Source: JBMNUL01 sp050946255 (lineage in GTDB: Bacteria; Actinomycetota; Coriobacteriia; Coriobacteriales; CADBOM01). Taken from it: DNA of 10,940 nucleotides. Under the pieces are notes generated by a model. The model saw only the letters and a list, made by a program, of their open reading frames with translations. It ran no database searches and was not told the DNA's origin. A program made the translations under genes and the position numbers. Location: contig JBMNUL010000088.1 in assembly GCA_050946255.1 (NCBI GenBank), positions 1-10,940 on the forward strand, in the 5' to 3' direction. Shown piece by piece: positions 5,429 to 10,940 of the stretch (position 1 is the first letter of the stretch; the number at the start of each line of letters is the position of its first letter).

Positions 5429-6268
5429 ATGAGCGAGGCAAACAGAGCATCGACTTTGAGCCAAGTTCAGGCTAAATATGACCAGCTGCGTGTCGATGTG
5501 GCTGAATTGGGGAATCTTGCGGTTGCGTTTTCCGGTGGTGTCGACTCCACCTTGTTGCTGAAGGTCGCTCATGAGGAGCTTGGTTCCAATGCAGTTGCAA
5601 TCACTGCCAGAGCCTGCACATTCCCCGAGCGCGAATTTGAAGTTACCAGGGAATTCTGCGAGGAAAACGGAATCCAGCAGTTCGTCGTGGACATCGATCC
5701 GTTTTCTGTCGAGGGTTTCGAGGACAATCCGTCCAACCGATGCTACCTTTGCAAGAAATATATCTTCGAGAATATCTTCGAAGTTGCCAAGGAACATGGA
5801 ATCGAGCATGTAGCAGAAGGATCTAATTTGGATGACGATCTGGACTATCGTCCAGGTCATCAGGCGATTTTGGAGCTTGGGGCGATAAGCCCACTTCTCA
5901 ATGCGGGTCTCACGAAAGACGACATTCGCATAATCTCGATGTCTCTTGGGCTCGAAACTTGGGACAAGCCCTCTTTCTCATGCTTGGCCACCAGATTCCC
6001 GTATGGTGAGAAGCTCACCCTCGAAAAGCTGGACAAGGTGGATAAGGCCGAGCAAGTTCTATTCGACGCTGGCTTCGAGCAGGTTCGCGTGAGAGTTCAC
6101 GGTGATATCGCGCGCATAGAGATAATGCCCGTGGAAATGGAAGACCTTGTGGAGCCCGAGCAGAGAAAAGAGGTCGTGGAAAAGTTCCACGACCTCGGGT
6201 TCAAGTTCGTTGCGATGGATCTCGATGCTTACCGCACCGGCAGCATGAACGCCACGCTCGATGAGTGA
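5429..6268 (+). CDS. larE: LarE-type ATP-dependent sulfur transferase (PP-loop), probably [4Fe-4S] type
   Basis: A 279-residue LarE-family protein. LarE adenylylates the carboxylates of the pyridinium dicarboxylate precursor and inserts sulfur to make the nickel-pincer cofactor of lactate racemase and related enzymes. The PP-loop SGGVDS is at 35-40. NPSNRCYLCKK (100-110) gives a CxxC (C105, C108), and the sulfur-donor site KPSFSCLATRFPYG (180-193) gives C185. The sacrificial type relies on the single cysteine of this last motif, whereas the three-cysteine pattern is linked to [4Fe-4S] LarE proteins. VRVHGDIARIEI (221-232) belongs to the C-terminal trimer-forming domain. The start follows AGGAGGG with good spacing; an in-frame ATG at 5408 lacks a site. 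No larA, larB or larC is in the window. Its last ten codons recur in the direct repeat at 10797. Confidence 0.88.
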   Translation: MSEANRASTLSQVQAKYDQLRVDVAELGNLAVAFSGGVDSTLLLKVAHEELGSNAVAITARACTFPEREFEVTREFCEENGIQQFVVDIDPFSVEGFEDNPSNRCYLCKKYIFENIFEVAKEHGIEHVAEGSNLDDDLDYRPGHQAILELGAISPLLNAGLTKDDIRIISMSLGLETWDKPSFSCLATRFPYGEKLTLEKLDKVDKAEQVLFDAGFEQVRVRVHGDIARIEIMPVEMEDLVEPEQRKEVVEKFHDLGFKFVAMDLDAYRTGSMNATLDE

Positions 6269-6391
6269 CGCCGCGGTAACACGCGGTAACTGCTCCTACT
6301 CGGTGAAGTAGTCCACACCTCGAGGAGCGACTCCACGGCAACAGTCTCTACTCGGTGAAGTAGCCCACACCACCTTCGATTAGAGGCTGGA
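6238..6391 (+). repeat. direct repeat, left copy (spans 3' end of larE)
   Basis: This 154-base stretch runs from the last ten codons of larE to 4 bases before the end of the PucR-type gene and recurs at 10797-10940. The copies differ at only about six positions plus a 10-base indel (an extra CGCGGTAACA-like step here). Inside it are two copies, 52 bases apart, of the palindrome-bearing CTACTCGGTGAAGTAG (6296-6311 and 6348-6363), each followed by YCCACACC. No T tract follows either small stem, so a terminator role for larE is uncertain. Confidence 0.9.
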
Positions 6392-6394
6392 TGA

Positions 6395-8029
6395 CTATCG
6401 AGAAAGCGGAGTGTTTGTTTGCAAGATCCCATCAGTTTTTATGGTTGAGGTATCTTCAGCGTTTTCCTTCTCTTCATGTTCTGAAATCTTGAAGGCCAGC
6501 TCCAAAACCAATCGCACGTTCGGATCATCTAGATCCATTTTCGAAATCTCCCCTATCCGTTTCAGCCTGTAGAGACATGTGTTTCTATTCATATAACCAA
6601 TACGGGCTGTAGCGGCGATGTTGCGGTCGTTTTCTATGAATATCCTCAGCACATCCACGAGGCAGGATTTGTGTTTTCTATCGTAATCCACTAGGCGTTT
6701 CAATCCTTCTGGGTAGAGCGCCTCTGGGATAAGCCTGCCCTTGCATTCCGAAAGTTCGGCTAAGAGCTGGTAATCTTCAAATTTAAAAGCCCACCGAGTC
6801 GGGTCCTGTTTCCTTCCGACTTCAAGGGTCTTGCATGCTTGTAGATAGTAATAATAGAGATTCATGAAATTGTCATAAGACGAACTGTATCCAGCTATTA
6901 GAAGGCTGTCTCTGAATTCAGTTGCCGAGGTGGAGATCATCTCACTACGTGACATCTTCGATTTCGAGATGTTGATGAGAAGGACGATTTTCTCGTCCAC
7001 GACTTGATAAGTGCAAGCGGGAAATGCTTTTGAAACAACCTGCGCCCTCTCTCTCAACAGCCCTTCGCTGGTGTCGTAGGCAATCGCGGTTAGAACTACG
7101 CAACAGTATTCGTCATGAATCTCCCATCCCATGAGCTTCAGAACTTGAATTATTCTCGATTCTTTGACGAGTTTGTGCGAAAGCAACTCTCCAACTACGA
7201 TGTCGAAGTCTTTAGGCCAGCCCAGCTTCTCTGTGTCCATGTCTTTCAATGCTTTACCAAGATATTGCCCAAGTATCACGATTAGGGAATAGTCTTTTGA
7301 TGAGAATTTGCGCGTGACTTCGTCGAACAGCACTCTGGCAACATAACGGCCGTCAACCACTATGTTGTAGTAGAGGCAGCGGAACTCAAATCTTGGGCTG
7401 TCGAACATCTTCGGTTTGACCGTTCTGTCGGCTTCCTCGAACATTGGGTCCGAGACAAGTTCGACCATGTAGTCATAATCAATGTGGTAGTTATCTGGAA
7501 TCGGAACTTTCGGAACTCCGGAAAACTCACTGTATTTCTTCAGCAGTTCTGGCGAGGCTCCTTCTAGACAATCTGTTAGGTGAAAGAGCATGAACAGATC
7601 GAGCGTCTGCAAGAGAATGGGGTTGCCTACTATTGGAACAGCAGTTCTAGCAATCTCTTTTAGAGGCAGGTGTTTCTCGATGGCCTCGTCTATGGATTGC
7701 CGCCATGTTTCATAACGATCGAATATATCGAGCAGTTCGTTTTCAACAGAAACGAGGGAAAGTTGTTCCTTTGTGCTGATGATATTAAACGGATATTGAA
7801 AATAGGCCTCAGGAGGGTTTCCCAAACATACTATTGAGGCGCCGTCTGGCGCAATGGGATTTTCCGGAAGCTGTTCTGCGTTTGCAACATAAAGAGGCCG
7901 GCTTTCAAATTTCCCCCCTTCATAAATCTTTGGATATGCACAGGGAAACTCGTCGAAGGCATTTGAAAACCATCCTTCGAACTTGTGGTCCTCCAACTCT
8001 CCGATAACTATCTGAAGATTCAAGTTCAT
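6395..8029 (-). CDS. PucR/CdaR-type transcriptional regulator
   Basis: A 544-residue regulator. The C-terminal HTH of the PucR family (about 456-517) is clear: DVLRIFIENDRNIAATARI, MNRNTCLYRLKRIGEISKMDL and DPNVRLVLELAFKI. The N-terminal 440 residues are a large sensory region without recognised catalytic motifs; GNPILL near residue 145 resembles a motif common in such regulators, and VVLTAIAYDTSEG (near 305) may begin a GGDEF-like middle domain. The start is chosen by GGAG with 6-base spacing to ATG 8029. The adjacent ATG at 8032 is also possible, and an upstream ATG at 8071 would run the protein through the promoter palindrome. It is divergent from the MFS and UroD-type genes and is the likely activator of both, responding to the transported compound. 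A Lys/Glu-rich tail follows the HTH. Confidence 0.88.
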   Translation of the reverse strand: MNLNLQIVIGELEDHKFEGWFSNAFDEFPCAYPKIYEGGKFESRPLYVANAEQLPENPIAPDGASIVCLGNPPEAYFQYPFNIISTKEQLSLVSVENELLDIFDRYETWRQSIDEAIEKHLPLKEIARTAVPIVGNPILLQTLDLFMLFHLTDCLEGASPELLKKYSEFSGVPKVPIPDNYHIDYDYMVELVSDPMFEEADRTVKPKMFDSPRFEFRCLYYNIVVDGRYVARVLFDEVTRKFSSKDYSLIVILGQYLGKALKDMDTEKLGWPKDFDIVVGELLSHKLVKESRIIQVLKLMGWEIHDEYCCVVLTAIAYDTSEGLLRERAQVVSKAFPACTYQVVDEKIVLLINISKSKMSRSEMISTSATEFRDSLLIAGYSSSYDNFMNLYYYYLQACKTLEVGRKQDPTRWAFKFEDYQLLAELSECKGRLIPEALYPEGLKRLVDYDRKHKSCLVDVLRIFIENDRNIAATARIGYMNRNTCLYRLKRIGEISKMDLDDPNVRLVLELAFKISEHEEKENAEDTSTIKTDGILQTNTPLSR

Positions 8030-8049
8030 CATTTTCTCCAATTTGAATA

Positions 8050-8064
8050 TGTATAAAGTATACA
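8050..8064. promoter_or_regulatory. perfect palindrome in the PucR-gene promoter region
   Basis: TGTATA-AAG-TATACA is a perfect 6-3-6 inverted repeat 21 bases upstream of the regulator start. On the minus strand it contains a -10-like TATACT, with TTGCAA about 20 bases further upstream, so a bound protein could block or position polymerase. The surrounding 8041-8115 is strongly AT rich. It is a plausible operator, perhaps for autoregulation; the binding protein is not shown by sequence. Confidence 0.45.
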
Positions 8065-8211
8065 AATCCACAATATATTTTGTTGCAATTTATAGTCTAT
8101 AAAATTTAAAACTCCTAATTTACATTAATTCACAGGTAAGAAAGGCTCTCGAGACCGCTCTTCCATATATACATTTTGTCTAATTCATTAGCGAAGCCAT
8201 GCTTGCGTCAA

Positions 8212-8242
8212 TTGCAAACCTGGTAAGCTCTGAGCCTATAAT
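8212..8242 (+). promoter_or_regulatory. probable sigma-70-type promoter of the MFS/UroD operon
   Basis: A perfect TATAAT at 8237-8242 has TTGCAA at 8212-8217 (19-base spacer, one or two longer than ideal). Transcription would begin near 8249, leaving a 5' leader of about 55 bases. An inverted repeat TTGC-N7-GCAA (8203-8217) overlaps the -35 and could be an activator or repressor site. The long spacer fits a promoter that needs an activator such as the divergent PucR-type protein. Confidence 0.5.
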
Positions 8243-8303
8243 GCTCCGCTTCCCTTAGATGCACTAGACGCAATGCTCTTTGCAGAAATGAGGGATTTGG
8301 AAG

Positions 8304-9536
8304 ATGGAAAAGCTAAAGAAAAAGCTCGGGCCAATGGCTCTGTGTGCGTTGTTTGCATTGAACATCGGTTACTATTTCGACCTTGCCTACTCACCAGTCT
8401 GGAATCAGATTTATGCCTATTACGCTGATGCGCCTTCGGCAATACTGGATTATGTCGCCACTGGTCCTCAGTTCTTTATTTTTCTAGGAGCCGTATTTTG
8501 TGCGTGGTTGGTGACGAGGGCCAGCAAGAAAACAGTATTGATATTCTGCAGCGGTCTGTTCTGTGTTACTGGTTTAATCATGGGCGTTGTTGACAATGTT
8601 TACTATCTTGCAGTTATGCGCTCGATTTCCGGCTTCTCTATTGGTGGCATGGCACCGACCTCGATTGCATTGATTGTTGAGTTCAACCGCGACGATGAGA
8701 GAAAATGCAATACTCTTACCGGTGTTTACAATGGAGTCGGTGCGGTAATCGGAGGCCTCATCGCATTGATAGCTGGAATTCTATGTGTGAGCGCCTGGAA
8801 AAACGTATTCGGAATGTACTGGATTTCCGTTCTGATGTTGGCTCTTGTCATTATCTTCGTGCCGCATACTCCTGCTGAGAAGTCGCAAATTGAACAAGGC
8901 GATCTTGCCACTGCTCCAGAAAAGTGGAGCAAGTGGCCAATGATTGCCACTCTTGCCAGCATGTTCGTGATTTCCATTTTCTACATGATCAGCGTTGTGG
9001 GAATCAGCTTTTTTGTCGACGAGAACGGCTTGGGTGATGCCTCGCTTGCCGGGTTATATTCGTCGCTAGCCACTTTTGCCGGTGCAATTGGCGCTTTCAT
9101 GTACCCGATGATCGAACGCAAAATCAAACGTGCCACTCCAATTCTTTTCTATTCGTGCGAGGCAGTCGGATTCTTGCTGCTCTTTATCACCAACAACCTG
9201 ATAACGCCTGGGCTCGCTGTGTGTTTGTGCGGATACGCCTATAGCATGAGCATGACTTATTACATGATGTATGTAACCAAAGTCGTTCCGCCATCACATG
9301 TATCTTCCTCAATCAATCTTGTTACCGCTGCTCTCAGCATCGGCTCTTTCCTATCGGCCTATGCGTTCACCGGAATGATGATTGTTGCAGGAACAGACCT
9401 TCATTCTCAGGTCATGCCTTACGTTGGCGTCATCTGCCTTGTGTGCATAGCGCTTGCAATTATCCTCACGATTTCAGCGAAGAAGAAGGCTTCTGCTGCT
9501 ACGGAAAAGGCTCCTATTGCTGCTGAAAAGGAATAG
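8304..9536 (+). CDS. major facilitator superfamily (MFS) transporter
   Basis: A 410-residue integral membrane protein with about 12 hydrophobic helices in two halves separated by a charged central loop near 190-215 (HTPAEKSQIEQGDLATAPEKW). The loop between helices 2 and 3 (LVTRASKKTVL) is a reduced form of the MFS motif A. MRSISGFSIGGMAPTSIALIVE (near 108-129) matches the helix 4-5 region of carriers for small organic anions. The tail is Ala/Glu/Lys rich. AGGG lies 9 bases before the start. It is the first gene of an operon with the UroD-type gene 59 bases downstream, so it probably imports that enzyme's substrate. The substrate cannot be read from sequence. Confidence 0.88.
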   Translation: MEKLKKKLGPMALCALFALNIGYYFDLAYSPVWNQIYAYYADAPSAILDYVATGPQFFIFLGAVFCAWLVTRASKKTVLIFCSGLFCVTGLIMGVVDNVYYLAVMRSISGFSIGGMAPTSIALIVEFNRDDERKCNTLTGVYNGVGAVIGGLIALIAGILCVSAWKNVFGMYWISVLMLALVIIFVPHTPAEKSQIEQGDLATAPEKWSKWPMIATLASMFVISIFYMISVVGISFFVDENGLGDASLAGLYSSLATFAGAIGAFMYPMIERKIKRATPILFYSCEAVGFLLLFITNNLITPGLAVCLCGYAYSMSMTYYMMYVTKVVPPSHVSSSINLVTAALSIGSFLSAYAFTGMMIVAGTDLHSQVMPYVGVICLVCIALAIILTISAKKKASAATEKAPIAAEKE

Positions 9537-9595
9537 CGAAAGCACTTTGGTATGCACAACTTCACCAAATGCTTTGATTGAATTGGAGAAAGATA

Positions 9596-10672
9596 ATGAA
9601 CAAGACGAAGATTCCCATGAATTTGGATTCAGAGATGAAAGTAAAGGGAATGTATGGTCAGCTCGATGATTGGTATGGCTACCCTTATGCGCCGGTGCAG
9701 AGAATCAACACTCCAATAAGCCCGAAGGAAAACTACCTCAACTACCTCAACGGCAAAGATTACGAGTGGGTCCCAGACGTGCATGCTGACAAGGTGGAAA
9801 TCACCCCACATTGCATTCCAGATATAGTAGCCTGTGGCTTCTCAGGCGGAAAGGATTCTTTTGGAGTGAATTGGGTGCTGGGCCCCAATCCAGAGCTCCC
9901 TGCCTTTCCGGAGGAGGGCGTGATAAAACTAGATGACATTTCCAATTGGCGCAGTCTCGAGTTCCCAGATGTTGATAGTTGGGGATGGGAAGAGGAAAGC
10001 AAGAGATACCGCGAGTTTTACAAAGACGACGACCGCTCGTTCAGGGGAGTCATCATGATCGGGTTCTTCGAGCGGATGATTTCCCTCATGGGCTTCGAGA
10101 ATGCAGCGATGGCTTTGTTAGAAGACCCAGAGGAAACAGTTGAGTTTCTCAATGCGGTGGCCGATGTGAACATCAAGATGGCCGATCACTACATCGACGA
10201 TTTTGGCTGTGACAGCATTCTCTTCCATGATGACTGGTCCTCTCAAAACGGTCAGTTCTTCTCAACGGACACGGCAATGAACGTCTTGGTTCCCCCAGTC
10301 AAGAAGCTCGTGGATCACATCAAATCTCGAGGGGCTGTCCCTATGTTTCACAGTTGCGGCAATGGGTTGAAGCTTGTTCCGGCTTACAAGGCTACTGGCG
10401 TCAGGGTTTGGCAAGCACAATACAACGTTTACGATCTCAAAGAGCTCATTGAAGCTTGCGGGGACGATATCATCGTGGAGATTTATCCAGATCTTGAAGA
10501 AGAAGTAACCGAAGATGAGCTGGAATCTGTGGTAGCCGACTATCTAAAGTATGCAAAGCTGCACCGCTTCAGCCCGGAGATTGTAGATTTCAAAGATGGC
10601 AGATGGGAAAAGACCAGGCTCGAGTTCTATCGTCAAGCCAGAACATTAGCAGTTGAAAGTCAGTCTGCATGA
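9596..10672 (+). CDS. uroporphyrinogen decarboxylase-family (UroD/MtaA-like) methyltransferase
   Basis: A 358-residue protein of the UroD superfamily, in the branch of corrinoid-linked methyltransferases rather than heme-pathway HemE: it lacks the N-terminal Arg-rich HemE signature and sits in a regulator/transporter cassette. Visible features are MIGFFERMISLMGFENAAMALLEDPE (154-179), FHDDWSSQNGQFFS (210-223) and FHSCGNG (251-257). H252 and C254 give an HxC pair like the zinc ligands of MtaA, but the third cysteine is not obvious: C288 is the only later one, closer than in MtaA. The likely role is demethylation, passing a methyl group from an imported methylated compound to a corrinoid protein, or on from it to a second acceptor. 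No corrinoid protein or reactivase gene is in the window. The start at 9596 has GGAG at 7-base spacing. Cotranscribed with the MFS gene. Confidence 0.82.
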   Translation: MNKTKIPMNLDSEMKVKGMYGQLDDWYGYPYAPVQRINTPISPKENYLNYLNGKDYEWVPDVHADKVEITPHCIPDIVACGFSGGKDSFGVNWVLGPNPELPAFPEEGVIKLDDISNWRSLEFPDVDSWGWEEESKRYREFYKDDDRSFRGVIMIGFFERMISLMGFENAAMALLEDPEETVEFLNAVADVNIKMADHYIDDFGCDSILFHDDWSSQNGQFFSTDTAMNVLVPPVKKLVDHIKSRGAVPMFHSCGNGLKLVPAYKATGVRVWQAQYNVYDLKELIEACGDDIIVEIYPDLEEEVTEDELESVVADYLKYAKLHRFSPEIVDFKDGRWEKTRLEFYRQARTLAVESQSA

Positions 10673-10678
10673 TGGCAA

Positions 10679-10724
10679 AGCCCCCGTTCCGAAAGCTGGA
10701 TGCATCGGGACGGGGGCTCTTTTT
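10679..10724 (+). terminator. intrinsic terminator of the MFS/UroD operon
   Basis: AGCCCCCGTTCC (10679-10690) pairs with GGGACGGGGGCT (10707-10718) over 12 bp with a single G-U wobble, and TTTTT follows at 10720-10724. It starts 7 bases after the UroD-type stop codon. This is a classic strong Rho-independent terminator. Confidence 0.95.
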
Positions 10725-10796
10725 GGTTTAGCCGCGTTCATGAGAAATGAAACAGGCAACCTACCAGGGTCAAAATCTTGGCAATACTGTGCATTG

Positions 10797-10940
10797 CGGC
10801 AGCATGAACGCCACTCTCGATGAGTGACGCTTAGGTAACTGCATCTACTCGGTGAAGTAGCCCACATCTCGAGGAGCGACTCCACGGCAACAGTCTCTAC
10901 TCGGTGAAGTAGCCCACACCACCTTCGATCAGAGGCTGGA
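10797..10940 (+). repeat. direct repeat, right copy (larE 3'-end remnant; runs off the window)
   Basis: This stretch repeats 6238-6391, beginning with the final larE codons (encoding SMNATLDE and stop) but with no larE sequence before them, so the gene end here is a non-functional fragment. The only coding difference is ACT for ACG, both threonine. The paired CTACTCGGTGAAGTAG motif is present at 10845-10860 and 10897-10912 with the same 52-base period. The match continues to the last base of the window, so the true end is not visible. It lies 73 bases after the operon terminator. Confidence 0.9.

Noticed and set aside
6395..10796. The bracketed cassette as an insertion sequence or composite transposon
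   Set aside because: There is no transposase, no terminal inverted repeats, and the flanking direct repeats contain larE coding sequence rather than IS ends.

Overview
The window reads as an ordinary bacterial chromosome segment of roughly balanced base composition, with dense coding on both strands and clear Shine-Dalgarno sites. My best guess is the actinobacterial class Coriobacteriia (Eggerthellaceae-like). This rests on family recognition only: a PucR-type regulator next to an MFS carrier and a UroD-fold methyltransferase, plus a PARG-like/VWA/HTH gene set. No taxonomic marker is present.

Left part (1-5235). Two serine tRNA genes (anticodons CGA and GGA) on the minus strand are followed by a SRAP-family abasic-site protein ending in a sliding-clamp-like QLSLF. 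Next come an acidic protein of unknown function, a convergent TIGR02452/PARG-like gene sharing a bidirectional terminator with it, a small VWA protein behind a long structured leader, and an HTH protein whose C-terminal domain is, from memory, often fused to ADP-ribose macro domains. The PARG-like, VWA and HTH genes look like parts of an ADP-ribose-linked module. Its function is not described as far as I know, and here the PARG catalytic pair is altered.

Middle (5236-6394). A short cobalamin-riboswitch-like leader precedes a LarE-type PP-loop sulfur transferase with the three cysteines expected of the [4Fe-4S] type. No larA, larB or larC is visible.

Right part (6395-10940). A PucR-type regulator (minus) is divergent from an MFS carrier and a UroD-family, probably corrinoid-linked, methyltransferase that ends in a strong terminator. 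This looks like a substrate-inducible uptake and demethylation cassette. It lies between two direct repeats of about 145-154 bp, both of which contain the last codons of larE plus downstream DNA. The cassette therefore appears to have been inserted, or left by a duplication, at the 3' end of larE. The second repeat runs off the end of the window.
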